This document shows positions 9,599-18,811 of a stretch of 64,000 bases of DNA, piece by piece. The stretch lies in contig NZ_VDEZ01000005.1 of NCBI RefSeq assembly GCF_017922435.1, positions 263,692-327,691 on the forward strand, in the 5' to 3' direction. The stretch's first letter is position 1. Every line of letters starts with the position of its first letter. The position numbers and the translations under genes were made by a program. This DNA is from Thalassospira sp. ER-Se-21-Dark. GTDB taxonomy: Bacteria; Pseudomonadota; Alphaproteobacteria; Rhodospirillales; Thalassospiraceae. The notes beneath the pieces are model-generated. The model had not been told where the DNA came from. It worked only from the letters and a program-made list of their open reading frames with translations, and made no database searches.

Positions 9599-10447
9599 CT
9601 AGCGCCCTTCGCGCCGTGCCATGAAGGCCAGACGCTCAAACAGATGCACGTCCTGCTCGTTCTTAAGCAGCGCCCCATGCATCGGGGGCACGGCGGTTTT
9701 GGCATCCTTGGCACGCAGGGCCTCGGGCGGCAGGTCTTCGGCCATCAAAAGCTTCAACCAATCCAGAAGTTCAGAGGTTGATGGCTTTTTCTTGAGCCCC
9801 GAGACGTCGCGCATGTCATAGAAAAGATTGAGTGCCTCAGCCACCAGACGTTTCTGGATGCCGGGGTAATGCACCTCGATGATTTCGGCCATGGTGTCCG
9901 CATCCGGGAAGCGGATGTAATGGAAGAAACAACGCCGCAGGAACGCGTCTGGCAGTTCCTTTTCATTGTTTGAGGTGATGATCACAATCGGGCGGTTGGT
10001 CGCTTTGACCATCTGCTGGGTCTCGTATACAAAGAACTCCATGCGATCGAGTTCCTGAAGCAGGTCATTGGGGAACTCGATATCGGCCTTGTCGATCTCG
10101 TCAATCAGAAGGACGGGCGCTTCGCCGTCGGCTTCAAACGCCTCCCACAGCTTGCCCTTGACGATGTAATTGCCGATGTCATGGACGCGCTCGTCGCCCA
10201 GCTGACTGTCGCGCAGGCGCGATACCGCGTCATATTCATAAAGGCCCTGCTGGGCGCGCGTTGTGGATTTGATTGACCAGGTAATCAGCTTCTTGCCAAG
10301 CGACTTGGCAATTTCCTCGGCCAGCACCGTCTTGCCGGTGCCCGGTTCGCCTTTGACCAGAAGCGGTCGCTGCAACGTGATCGCGGCATTGACCGCCACC
10401 ATCAAGTCTTCGGTCGCGACGTAATTTTCCGTACCCTGAAACTTCAT
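9599..10447 (-). CDS. MoxR-family AAA+ ATPase
   Basis: A 282-residue AAA+ ATPase. Walker A is GEPGTGKT (33-40), Walker B is VLLIDEID (about 112-119), and sensor 1 is in IITSNNEKELP, typical of the MoxR/RavA branch. MoxR ATPases with VWA partners remodel or load cofactors into enzyme complexes; the VWA partner is probably the gene at 7703-8890. ATG 10447 has AGGGCAAAA just upstream; a six-residue extension is possible. The target enzyme complex is not in the window. Confidence 0.92.
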   Translation of the reverse strand: MKFQGTENYVATEDLMVAVNAAITLQRPLLVKGEPGTGKTVLAEEIAKSLGKKLITWSIKSTTRAQQGLYEYDAVSRLRDSQLGDERVHDIGNYIVKGKLWEAFEADGEAPVLLIDEIDKADIEFPNDLLQELDRMEFFVYETQQMVKATNRPIVIITSNNEKELPDAFLRRCFFHYIRFPDADTMAEIIEVHYPGIQKRLVAEALNLFYDMRDVSGLKKKPSTSELLDWLKLLMAEDLPPEALRAKDAKTAVPPMHGALLKNEQDVHLFERLAFMARREGR

Positions 10448-10529
10448 TTTTGCCCTGCAACACAAGTTGACGTTTGCGTTAACCTAGGGCGTCCAACTGA
10501 TTTGAGCAAGGGCCCAAACACCGCACAGT

Positions 10530-11525
10530 CTATGCGCTGTTGCGCTTGAGCGCCTGCGCAGGACTTTCGCCATACCAGTCGCGATAGGACCGTGAAAAGT
10601 TGCTGACATGGTTAAAGCCAACCGCTGCTGCGATCTGTTTGACGGTGAAATCACGCGATGCCAGCAATTCCCGGGCGCGCTCCATCCGCCTGGAGCGGAT
10701 AAAGTCCGCACAGCTTTTGCCCGTCTCGTACTTGAACAGGCCGTTAAGGCGGCTTTCCGTCATGCCACCCGCATCTGCCAACTGCGCAACCGAGACCGCG
10801 GCCGCCAGATCGCGAGTGATTTTGGCCATCGTATCTTCGATCACCGTCTTTTCAAGAACGCTTGGTTCCGGCGTCTTTTCGCCATCGTGATGCAGCAGAC
10901 AATAGGCATCAATCATCTCGGCCAGAAACAGGGTTGATAAACCTTCCAGCTTGAACTTGCGTCCAACGCCGGTCGCTTGGGCGGAGAACATCGCACTGAC
11001 GATGCTTCTCATCTTGTTGTTAAGCCCAAGCGCCCTGACTTCAGTCACGCTTTGATCATCGGACAGATAGGGATCAAGTGCTGCTGGCAGATCATCCCCA
11101 AACTTGGCACGCAGCGCATCAAGTTCAATGGTAACGCCCGCATGGCGGATCACTTGTCCACCGGGCAGAAAATAGCGCGTCCCGGGCCGGTCGACGCGCA
11201 TCATCAAACCGATCTCGGGCGACATGGTGTGTTTGCTGCCATCTGGGCAATCAAAATCAAGGGCGCCGAGAATATTGACAGATCCTGCGAGCCAGCCCGG
11301 CGGCAAAGCGTTTTGAACATCAAATCTGGAATCGTCGCGGACATTTAATTCCGCGCGGTGCAAACAGATGCCGTTGCCGAAATCGATCCGTTCCAGACGC
11401 CCGGTCACACCGGGCAATTCAAACAGGTCACCATCGGCAAGCCTGAGCTCGCCGATACCGCCTGCGCTGTCCCGATCCGAAAACATGTCAAACGCGTCAT
11501 CCGCGCCCTGACCGGTCTCCTGCAT
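10530..11525 (-). CDS. AraC-family transcriptional regulator
   Basis: A 331-residue regulator. The C-terminal third has two helix-turn-helix units of the AraC/XylS type: SVAQLADAGGMTESRLNGLF and VKQIAAAVGFNHVSNFSRSY. The N-terminal 200 residues form an effector or dimerisation domain that I do not recognise specifically. Neighbours are MoxR downstream and TetR upstream, both on the same strand, with gaps of 82 and 208 bases, so it is probably its own unit. The ribosome site before ATG 11525 is weak (GGGCAGAG). The target is unknown. Confidence 0.85.
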   Translation of the reverse strand: MQETGQGADDAFDMFSDRDSAGGIGELRLADGDLFELPGVTGRLERIDFGNGICLHRAELNVRDDSRFDVQNALPPGWLAGSVNILGALDFDCPDGSKHTMSPEIGLMMRVDRPGTRYFLPGGQVIRHAGVTIELDALRAKFGDDLPAALDPYLSDDQSVTEVRALGLNNKMRSIVSAMFSAQATGVGRKFKLEGLSTLFLAEMIDAYCLLHHDGEKTPEPSVLEKTVIEDTMAKITRDLAAAVSVAQLADAGGMTESRLNGLFKYETGKSCADFIRSRRMERARELLASRDFTVKQIAAAVGFNHVSNFSRSYRDWYGESPAQALKRNSA

Positions 11526-11733
11526 ACTCTGCCCGTTCCACTATTTTTGCCTGACTGTCGATGCGATCATCCGCCGACGCAATCAACAGCATTTTGTCTC
11601 TGATATCATGGAATCAACGGGTTGTCTGTGACAGTGCGCACCTCAAGTCGAACTTCGCATGGGTGTCCAAGCGCCTTGTTTGACGAATGATCGGGTGATC
11701 TGGACGTTGTTTTCTGAGCCAGACTTGTAAGCT

Positions 11734-12357
11734 TCAGGCAGCATCACAAGACATCAGCAATGCCAGCGGGGCATTCTGTCTTGCCACGCTGGCCTTCAGG
11801 CCGTCGACATCCATCTCTTCGTCCTTGACGAACTCGATGAACATCATGTTCACGTTGTTAAAGATAAGCTCGCCTGTGGCATCGCAATCGACATCCTTAC
11901 GGACGATACCGCGATCCTGCAAGGCGCGAACCAGATCGCAGACCTGTTTGGACAAACGATGATCAAGGGCGGTATAGCGCTTGGAAAACGGCGTTTCGGG
12001 CTGTGCAATCGACAGCGACATCGCCGTGCGCCACATTTCCTTGGACAGATATGTCAGGGAGTGGTCGAAATATTTCCCGATCAGTTCGGACAAGGCCGTT
12101 GCGAAATCTCCATGTTCGCGCGCAATGATGGCGTCCCCCGCTGCCAGCACTTCCTCGACTTCCATCGAGACGGTGGCCATCAGCATATCGCCCTTGTTTT
12201 TGAAGTAGTTATAGAACGTCCCGACAGACACGCCGGCCATTTCGGCGATGTCTTCGATGCGCGCACTGTCATAACCGACCTTGCGAAACAGGGTTGTCGC
12301 CGCCTCCAGAATACGGCGGTTTTTATCGGCTTTCTTTTGGGCGCGCAGTCCTGACAT
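11734..12357 (-). CDS. TetR-family regulator of the divergent transporter operon
   Basis: A 207-residue TetR-type repressor. The N-terminal helix-turn-helix (RILEAATTLF through IEDIAEMAGVSVGTFYNYFKNKGD) is canonical; the C-terminal helices form the ligand domain. Possible starts are GTG 12363, ATG 12360 and ATG 12357; the Shine-Dalgarno GGAG ends at 12364-12363, so ATG 12357 has the best spacing. It is divergent from a polyamine-type ABC transporter operon, and the gap holds two TGAAC-NN-GTTCA dyads, so it probably represses both itself and that operon and responds to a transported compound or its product. Confidence 0.88.
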   Translation of the reverse strand: MSGLRAQKKADKNRRILEAATTLFRKVGYDSARIEDIAEMAGVSVGTFYNYFKNKGDMLMATVSMEVEEVLAAGDAIIAREHGDFATALSELIGKYFDHSLTYLSKEMWRTAMSLSIAQPETPFSKRYTALDHRLSKQVCDLVRALQDRGIVRKDVDCDATGELIFNNVNMMFIEFVKDEEMDVDGLKASVARQNAPLALLMSCDAA

Positions 12358-12373
12358 CATCACTCCGGAAAAC

Positions 12374-12385
12374 TGAACAGGTTCA
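12374..12385. promoter_or_regulatory. Operator-like dyad TGAACAGGTTCA (copy 1)
   Basis: TGAAC-AG-GTTCA lies 17 bases upstream of the TetR gene start. It shares both half-sites with a second copy 34 bases away, centre to centre, about three helical turns. Confidence 0.6.
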
Positions 12386-12407
12386 AAAATTACATTGACT
12401 CAAAAAA

Positions 12408-12419
12408 TGAACGCGTTCA
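12408..12419. promoter_or_regulatory. Operator-like palindrome TGAACGCGTTCA (copy 2)
   Basis: A perfect 12-bp palindrome in the divergent gap. On the plus strand it sits just downstream of TTGACT (12395-12400), a good -35 match, and overlaps the spacer up to the expected -10 position (CAATAT, 12418-12423, a poor match). That placement is typical of repression by occlusion. Confidence 0.6.
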
Positions 12420-12499
12420 ATATTTTTTCAACGGTGCCGAAACGAGCACCGAAGAAGCCAATTCAAGGGAGGCCTCAAATATGAAATCAGGGAGAGCCT

Positions 12500-13588
12500 A
12501 TGTCTCGTCACGTTTCCACGGGGAAGACCCGCAACAAGTTTCTGAGCACCACTGCGACCTTTATTCTGGGCGCGGTTGCCATGTCGCACAGCGCACAAGC
12601 GACCGAAGAATTGAATGCGCTTGTCTGGTGCGATCATACCGATCCGGCCTTGATTGAGCCGTTCGAGGAAAAATACGACGTCAAAGTCAATCTCAAGGAG
12701 TACGAAGGTACGGGTGCCGGTCTTTCGATCATTGAACAATCCCGTCCGGGTGACTGGGATGTGTTTGTGATTGATGGGGTGGATGTCCATCGCGCGGTCG
12801 AAATGGGCGTTCTGGCCGAAATCCCGGCCGATGCCCTGCCGACATCCGATATCTTCCCCGAAGTCGTGATGGCCGAAAACAATGTGGTGGATGGCAAAAC
12901 CTATGCCGTCACCGAGAAGTTCGGCTACAACACCATTTCGTTCGACAAGACCAAGGTGGATCCCAAGGACATGGAAGACATGTCGGTGATCTGGTCGGAC
13001 AAATATGCTGGCCGCATCGCGGTTTATGATTATTACCTACCGGTGATAGGCCTTATTGGCCTGGGTCTTGGCATTGATACGGCTGATCTTGGCGCGGACG
13101 ACATGCCCGCCATCAAGGAAAAGCTGTTTGCGATGAAAAAGGTCTCCAAACAGGTAGGTGAGGTTGTCTCATCGCAAACGGCTCTGGCCACAGGTGAAGT
13201 CGATATCCTTGTTGGCGGTGGTGAATGGATCACGGCGGTTCTTTCCGAAGAAAAACCGAACCTTGACTGGATCATCCCCAAACAGGGTGGCCTGCGCTGG
13301 GCCCAGTCAATCGGGGTGATGAAGGATTCTGAAAAGCCTGATCTTGCGCTTAAATTCGTTCAATACATCATGAGCCCCGAAGGCCAGGCGCGCCTTGCGA
13401 CCTCGTCTTGTTATTGGGGTATGCCAGCCAACGCCAAGGCTGGCGAGAACCTGACCGATGCCCAGAAAGCGGCCCTTCGCTGGGACGATCAGGACGGCTA
13501 CCTCAAAAACTCGCAGCTTTACCCGATCCCGGATGCCGATCTCGATGCCGAGATGCAGGATGCCTGGGTCGAGATGCTCCAGCAGTAA
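12500..13588 (+). CDS. ABC transporter substrate-binding protein, polyamine type
   Basis: A 362-residue periplasmic binding protein of the PotD/PotF family with an N-terminal signal (hydrophobic FILGAVAMSHSAQA). The mature protein begins with ELNALVWCDH and contains GAGLSIIEQSRPGDWDVFVIDG and KFVQYIMSPEGQARLA, as in spermidine/putrescine binding proteins. GGGAGAG lies 3 bases before ATG 12500. It is first in an operon with two permeases, an ATPase, an MBL hydrolase and an aldehyde dehydrogenase. The exact ligand (polyamine, opine or another cationic amine) cannot be told. It carries a hairpin just after its stop. Confidence 0.88.
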   Translation: MSRHVSTGKTRNKFLSTTATFILGAVAMSHSAQATEELNALVWCDHTDPALIEPFEEKYDVKVNLKEYEGTGAGLSIIEQSRPGDWDVFVIDGVDVHRAVEMGVLAEIPADALPTSDIFPEVVMAENNVVDGKTYAVTEKFGYNTISFDKTKVDPKDMEDMSVIWSDKYAGRIAVYDYYLPVIGLIGLGLGIDTADLGADDMPAIKEKLFAMKKVSKQVGEVVSSQTALATGEVDILVGGGEWITAVLSEEKPNLDWIIPKQGGLRWAQSIGVMKDSEKPDLALKFVQYIMSPEGQARLATSSCYWGMPANAKAGENLTDAQKAALRWDDQDGYLKNSQLYPIPDADLDAEMQDAWVEMLQQ

Positions 13589-13613
13589 GCAATCCCTTGT
13601 CTACTGCCACCGG

Positions 13614-13642
13614 CCGATGTCCCGCTTTTTGCGGGGCATCGG
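13614..13642 (+). other. Intercistronic RNA hairpin after the binding-protein gene
   Basis: CCGATGTCCCGC and GCGGGGCATCGG pair over 12 bp (one U-G) around a TTTTT loop. No T-run follows, so it is more likely a 3' stabiliser of the binding-protein message or a partial terminator than a full stop. Such hairpins are common between binding protein and permease genes. Confidence 0.65.
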
Positions 13643-13749
13643 TGCCAAACTTGCGGTAAGCTGACCCGAACGGCGCCCACCATCCCAAGCGAGTTACAAG
13701 CAACCATCCCACCCATCCAAGCGGGCTGGTTTGCGAAAAGGATACCGTT

Positions 13750-14613
13750 ATGGCCACTGCCAGCCTTGAAACACGCGAAAATCGCCGCGCATGGGGCTTT
13801 GTGACCCCGGCCCTGCTGTGGACCGTCGCGTTTTTCGTTATTCCCTTTATCGTCATGGCCGCGATCAGCTTGGCGACCCGCAAGGGGCGCGAAATCGTCA
13901 TGGCCTGGAATTTCGACAATTACATCGAATTCTTTGAAAAGGCCCATTTGCTTAAGGGACTTTTTGTCTCGCTTGAAATCACCTTCACGGTCACGATCAT
14001 TTCCGTGATCCTTGCCTATCCTCTGGCCTGGATCATTACCGAACGCGTGCCGCAAAAATGGCAACGCATGGCGCTGATCATGGCGATCCTGCCATTCTGG
14101 ACAAGCTATGTGGTGCGGTCCTATTCCTGGCTGCTGGTATTGGCACAAAACGGGGTGATCAATAACACTCTGGTCTATTTGGGGGTAATTTCCGAACCGC
14201 TCGAACTGGCCAGCACGCGAAGTGCTACCGTCATCGGGTTTGTGCATTTCTTTGTCATGCTCTTGACGCTCACGATCTATGCCAATCTGGTGCAGATGCC
14301 ACCGAACTGTCGACGCGCTGCGGCCGATCTTGGCGCAAACGGGTTTCAGGTGTTCTGGCATGTGGTGTTACCGCTCACATTGCCGGGCATTATGGTCGGT
14401 GCGTTCCTGACCTTTGTGCTGTGTATTGGCGATTACATCACACCACAGATCCTGGGCGGCAACAACGAGCTCGCCCTGCCGCAAGTCATCATGCTCCAAC
14501 TCGGGCGCCGGGCTGATTTTCCGATGGCTTCCACCCTTTCGATCATTCTGATGGTGGTGGTGACACTGGCCTACATTGCCTGTGCCCGCTGGCTTAAGAT
14601 GGAGAGAACGTAA
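13750..14613 (+). CDS. ABC transporter permease, PotB type
   Basis: A 287-residue inner-membrane permease with about six hydrophobic segments. The EAA loop (NCRRAAADLGANGFQVFWHVVLPLTLPGI) near residues 180-210 is the contact for the ATPase. It resembles PotB/PotH. AAAAGGA lies 7 bases before ATG 13750. The second permease starts two bases after the stop region, so translation is probably coupled. Confidence 0.9.
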   Translation: MATASLETRENRRAWGFVTPALLWTVAFFVIPFIVMAAISLATRKGREIVMAWNFDNYIEFFEKAHLLKGLFVSLEITFTVTIISVILAYPLAWIITERVPQKWQRMALIMAILPFWTSYVVRSYSWLLVLAQNGVINNTLVYLGVISEPLELASTRSATVIGFVHFFVMLLTLTIYANLVQMPPNCRRAAADLGANGFQVFWHVVLPLTLPGIMVGAFLTFVLCIGDYITPQILGGNNELALPQVIMLQLGRRADFPMASTLSIILMVVVTLAYIACARWLKMERT

Positions 14614-14614
14614 A

Positions 14615-15406
14615 ATGATCTCTTCACGCTTTTCCAAGCTCCTGTCCTGGTCTTATCTGGCAGCACTTTATGGCTTCATCTTTTTGCCCGTGGCCGTGCT
14701 TGTGCTGTTTTCATTTCAGGATGGCCGTCTGCCGGTTCCACCCTTTAACGGCGCGACCCTTAAATGGTATGGCGAGGTGTTTTCTGACAGTCGCCTGATG
14801 TCGGCCCTGACCAACTCCCTGATGGTTGCCATCGGCTCGGCCACGGTTGCCTGTGTGCTTGGTTTCTGTGCGGCTTACGGGTTGGCGCGATTTGTCCTGC
14901 CGGCATCACGCTTGCAACGCGGCCTTCTGATTGCACCGATGACGGTCAGTTACCTGATCATTGCGTTGGGTTTGCTCACGACCTTTAACTGGCTGGGTGT
15001 TTCGCTGTCGCTCTGGACGGTCGGGATCGGGCATGTGGTGATCAATCTGCCGCTGTGCTTTGCGATTATTTATGCCTCCATGGGGGACCATCAGAAAAAT
15101 ATCGAACGGGCCGCCCGCGATCTGGGTGCCGCCGAATGGCAGGTGATGACGCAGGTCTCCGCCCCGATGTTGATGCCATCGATCCTGGCGGCCTTTTTCC
15201 TGTCGGTGACGTTTAGCTGGGATGAATTCATCATCGCATTTTTGCTATCGCGCTTTGACGTCACCCTGCCGGTTGAAATCTGGAGCATGTTGCGTTCGGG
15301 CCTGAACCCGAAAACCAACGCGGTCGGAAGTGTTGTCTTCCTAGTCTCGGTTGCGCTGCTGCTTATTCTTGAATTGATTGTCTTTAGAAGGACGGCAAAG
15401 AAATGA
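14615..15406 (+). CDS. ABC transporter permease, PotC type
   Basis: A 263-residue permease with about six membrane segments and the EAA loop ERAARDLGAAEWQVMTQVSAP, resembling PotC/PotI. ATG 14615 lies one base after the preceding stop, with GGAGAG upstream; an in-frame extension into the previous gene was rejected. It overlaps the ATPase gene by ATGA. Confidence 0.9.
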   Translation: MISSRFSKLLSWSYLAALYGFIFLPVAVLVLFSFQDGRLPVPPFNGATLKWYGEVFSDSRLMSALTNSLMVAIGSATVACVLGFCAAYGLARFVLPASRLQRGLLIAPMTVSYLIIALGLLTTFNWLGVSLSLWTVGIGHVVINLPLCFAIIYASMGDHQKNIERAARDLGAAEWQVMTQVSAPMLMPSILAAFFLSVTFSWDEFIIAFLLSRFDVTLPVEIWSMLRSGLNPKTNAVGSVVFLVSVALLLILELIVFRRTAKK

Positions 15407-16515
15407 CCGCCCCTGTATCCATCCGAAACGCCACCAAGATCTTTGGCGACTTTACTGCCCTGGACGATGTCAGCCTTGAAATCGCGGCCGGCGAGTTCAT
15501 CGTTCTTCTTGGCCCGTCGGGCTGTGGCAAAACCACCCTGCTGTCGCTTCTGGGCGGTTTCCTGTCGCCCACCAGTGGCACGATTGAAATCAATGGCAAG
15601 GATATGGGTGATGTTGCGCCCGCCAAACGCCCGACCACCACGATGTTTCAGGACTATGCCCTTTTCCCGCATATGAGCCTGCGCGACAACGTCGCCTTTG
15701 GCCTTAAGATGCGCAACGTCGGCAAGGCCGAACGTCACGCCAAGGCCGAAGAACTGCTTGATATGGTCGGGCTAAAAACATCGGCCAACAAGAAACCGCA
15801 CGAACTTTCGGGCGGGCAGCGTCAACGCGTCGCCCTTGCCCGTGCGCTTGCAGTTGAACCGGATGTTCTGTTGCTTGATGAACCGTTGGGTGCGCTTGAC
15901 CTCAAACTCCGTCGTCAGATGCAGGACGAGCTTAAAGCCATCCAAAAACGCGTTGGCACCACCTTTGTCCACGTCACCCACGATCAGGAAGAGGCCATGG
16001 CGATTGCCGATCGGATCGTGGTGATGAATGCTGGCAGGATCGAAGATGTCGGAAGCCCGGAAAGCATATACATGCAGCCCAAAACACTGTTCTCGGCAAG
16101 CTTCATGGGCGAGGTCAATTTCATCCCCGGCACGCTCGAAAGTACGCGCGAAAACGCGCTCACCATCAAGACGCCGCTCGGCACTGTTGAGCTTCCGGCG
16201 TTTGACCATGCCGGCTTTACGCCCGATGCGCCCGTGACCCTTGCCATCCGCCCGGAACATTTCCGTGCCAGCACCGGAACTGGCCCGCGCATCACGCTCG
16301 GCAAAGCCAAGGTCGAAGATGGATCGTTCTTTGGCACCCATCATCGCGCCCATCTAAGCCCGCTTGATTACCCCAACATGACGATCACCGCCCACATGCC
16401 GCAATCGGCCATCATCGAACCGGGGGCATGGGTCGAACTGACCCTTGATCCGACCTCGGTGGTGGTCTTGCATGGTCATCCGCCCCGCCCCACACCAGAA
16501 AGTGCTTCCCTATGA
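15403..16515 (+). CDS. ABC transporter ATP-binding protein, PotA type
   Basis: A 370-residue nucleotide-binding subunit. Walker A is GPSGCGKT (37-44), the signature LSGGQ is at 135-139, Walker B is VLLLDEP (about 155-161), and the switch His is in HVTHDQEEA. A C-terminal TOBE-type domain (about 280-360) is present, as in PotA/FbpC. Length and motifs are typical and intact. It energises the two adjacent permeases. It overlaps the permease gene by 4 bases and the MBL gene by 4 bases, so all are in one operon. Confidence 0.93.
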   Translation: MTAPVSIRNATKIFGDFTALDDVSLEIAAGEFIVLLGPSGCGKTTLLSLLGGFLSPTSGTIEINGKDMGDVAPAKRPTTTMFQDYALFPHMSLRDNVAFGLKMRNVGKAERHAKAEELLDMVGLKTSANKKPHELSGGQRQRVALARALAVEPDVLLLDEPLGALDLKLRRQMQDELKAIQKRVGTTFVHVTHDQEEAMAIADRIVVMNAGRIEDVGSPESIYMQPKTLFSASFMGEVNFIPGTLESTRENALTIKTPLGTVELPAFDHAGFTPDAPVTLAIRPEHFRASTGTGPRITLGKAKVEDGSFFGTHHRAHLSPLDYPNMTITAHMPQSAIIEPGAWVELTLDPTSVVVLHGHPPRPTPESASL

Positions 16516-17243
16516 CGATCAACCGCGCCAAACCCGAAGACTGGTATAGCCTGAAAACCGTCGGCGATGACGTGACCTATATCGGCGAACCGTTTATCGA
16601 GGAATTTTACCGTTGCAACATCTGGCATGTGCGCGGGCGTGATGGCGACATGCTGGTCGATAGTGGCATGGGCGTTGTATCGCTTACAGAATGGGTACCG
16701 CTTGTCACCGAACGCGGCGTTCAGGCGGTTGCCAGCCACACCCATTTTGATCATGTCGGCTGCCACCACGAATTTGAAAACCGGGTGTGTCATCGGTGTG
16801 AAGCCGATCTTCTGGCCGCGCCCACGCGTAAAAACACGCTTGCCGATCCCTATGTGACCGACGAGATTTTTACGAAACTCCCGCCGCTTCCCTATGCCTC
16901 GACCACTTACGCCGTCAAGGCCGCACCGGCAACCCGCATTGTCGAGGACGGCGATGTGATTGATCTGGGCGACCGCCATTTCGAGGTCATCCACACACCG
17001 GGCCATTCGCCGGGCGGTATTGCGCTTTGGGAAAAGGCCACCGGCATCCTTTTTTCAGGCGACATTGTTTATGATGGACCTTTGATCGAAGACACTTATC
17101 ATGCAAATGCAGCTGACTATGTCCGATCGATGGAACGGCTTTATGATTTGCCGGTCCGGGTCGTGCATGGCGGACATTTCGCCAGTTACGGGGCCGAACG
17201 CCACCGGGAAATCATAAAGAACTGGCTGAGGGAACGAACCTGA
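16512..17243 (+). CDS. MBL-fold metallo-hydrolase
   Basis: A 243-residue metallo-beta-lactamase-fold hydrolase. HTHFDH (76-81) is the HxHxDH metal motif, His165 lies in HTPGHSPGG, Asp184 in FSGDIVYDG, and a later His in VHGGH, so the two-metal site looks complete. The substrate is unknown. It starts by ATGA overlap with the transporter ATPase gene, so it is likely to act on the imported compound or a derived thioester or lactone; that is inference from context only. Confidence 0.85.
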   Translation: MTINRAKPEDWYSLKTVGDDVTYIGEPFIEEFYRCNIWHVRGRDGDMLVDSGMGVVSLTEWVPLVTERGVQAVASHTHFDHVGCHHEFENRVCHRCEADLLAAPTRKNTLADPYVTDEIFTKLPPLPYASTTYAVKAAPATRIVEDGDVIDLGDRHFEVIHTPGHSPGGIALWEKATGILFSGDIVYDGPLIEDTYHANAADYVRSMERLYDLPVRVVHGGHFASYGAERHREIIKNWLRERT

Positions 17244-17328
17244 AACCGCGCCACCGGCGCCAACGGCGTCACCAGTGCGAGGGATAATGCGCTGGCCCGA
17301 ACCACACACTTGATCAGGAAGGCTTCCT

Positions 17329-18753
17329 ATGGATAACGCAGGCAAATTTTACATCAACGGCAAATGGGTTGATCCGATTTCCTCGGAAAAGATGGACGTG
17401 ATCAATCCGGCCACCGAAGAAGTCATCACCCAAATCACCCTGGCCAGCGAAGAAGACGTCGACCTTGCCGTCGCCGCGGCCAAGCGCGCCTTTGAAAGTT
17501 ACAGCCAGACGACCGCCGAACAGCGTCTTGGCTGGCTTGAAAACCTGCTTGCGATCTATAAGCGCCGCTATGGTGAAGTTGCCGATACCATCACCATGGA
17601 ACTCGGCGCGCCGACCACCATGTCGCACGAACAGCAGGCCGCAGCCGGCACGGCACATCTCGAAGATTTCATTGTTGCGCTGAAAAAGCTCAAGACCGAG
17701 GAAACCCTTTATAATGGCGAGCTTTTGTTGCGCGAACCCATCGGGGTTTGTGGCCTGATCACCCCGTGGAACTGGCCGATCAACCAGATCGTGCTCAAGG
17801 TCATCCCGGCCCTTGCGACCGGCTGCACCTGTGTGTTGAAGCCATCCGAATTCACCCCGCTTAATGCTATGCTTTATGCCGAAATGATCCACGAGGCGGG
17901 CTTCCCGGCCGGGGCCTTTAACATGGTGCAGGGGGCGGGTCCGGTCGCCGGTGCGACCCTTTCGCGTCATCCCGATATCACCATGATGTCCTTTACCGGA
18001 TCGACCCGTGCGGGCAAGGCAATCACCAAGGATGCGTCGGAAAACATCAAACGCGTGACCTTGGAACTCGGTGGCAAGTCACCCAACATCGTGTTTGACG
18101 ATGTTGATATCGAAGACCGCATTGCCTGGAGTGTGAATGCCGTTTTCAACAACTCCGGCCAGACCTGCGATGCACCGACCCGTATGCTGGTGCAACGCTC
18201 AATCTATGACGACGCAGTCAAGGTTGCCAAACGCGTTGGCGAACAGGCATCCGTCGGCGATCCGACCAAGGAAGGCAGCCATATCGGCCCGCTGGTCAGC
18301 CACATCCAGTTTGACCGGGTCCAAACGCTTATTCAGGCTGGTATTGACGAAGGTGCCACCCTTCTTGTTGGCGGCGCAGGCAAGCCTGATGACACCAACG
18401 AGGGCTACTTTGTCAAACCGACCATCTTTGCCGATGTGAACAACAATATGCGCATCGCACGCGAGGAAATCTTTGGCCCGGTGGTCTCGATGATCCCGTT
18501 TGACACCGAAGAAGAAGCCATCGAGATCGCCAATGACACGCCATACGGTTTGGCTGCCTATATCCAGACCCCGGATGCCAAAAAAGCAGACCGCGTTGCC
18601 CGCAAACTGCGTGCTGGCATGGTGTTGCTCAATGGCTCGTCGCCGATGGCGGGCAGTCCGTTTGGCGGCTACAAACAATCGGGCAATGGCCGCGAAGGTG
18701 GCTTGTTTGGCCTTGAAGACTTCATGGAAATCAAGATGATCCATAAGCTTTAA
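17329..18753 (+). CDS. NAD(P)-dependent aldehyde dehydrogenase
   Basis: A 474-residue ALDH-superfamily enzyme. The catalytic Cys280 is in NNSGQTCDAPTRM, the general base Glu246 in LELGGKSPN, and the cofactor loop is SFTGSTRAGK (about 221-230); ITPWNWP is also present. It oxidises an aldehyde to an acid. Last in the transporter operon (86-base gap after the MBL gene), it probably oxidises an aminoaldehyde or related aldehyde from the imported amine. AGGAAGG precedes ATG 17329. A strong terminator follows. Confidence 0.92.
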   Translation: MDNAGKFYINGKWVDPISSEKMDVINPATEEVITQITLASEEDVDLAVAAAKRAFESYSQTTAEQRLGWLENLLAIYKRRYGEVADTITMELGAPTTMSHEQQAAAGTAHLEDFIVALKKLKTEETLYNGELLLREPIGVCGLITPWNWPINQIVLKVIPALATGCTCVLKPSEFTPLNAMLYAEMIHEAGFPAGAFNMVQGAGPVAGATLSRHPDITMMSFTGSTRAGKAITKDASENIKRVTLELGGKSPNIVFDDVDIEDRIAWSVNAVFNNSGQTCDAPTRMLVQRSIYDDAVKVAKRVGEQASVGDPTKEGSHIGPLVSHIQFDRVQTLIQAGIDEGATLLVGGAGKPDDTNEGYFVKPTIFADVNNNMRIAREEIFGPVVSMIPFDTEEEAIEIANDTPYGLAAYIQTPDAKKADRVARKLRAGMVLLNGSSPMAGSPFGGYKQSGNGREGGLFGLEDFMEIKMIHKL

Positions 18754-18775
18754 GCCGAGCATATCATGATCACAC

Positions 18776-18811
18776 AAAGGCCCCGGCACATTCCGGGGCC
18801 TTTGTTTTTTT
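18776..18811 (+). terminator. Intrinsic terminator of the transporter-ALDH operon
   Basis: AAAGGCCCCGG pairs with CCGGGGCCTTT (11 bp, 6-base loop) and is followed by GTTTTTTT. Confidence 0.93.
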
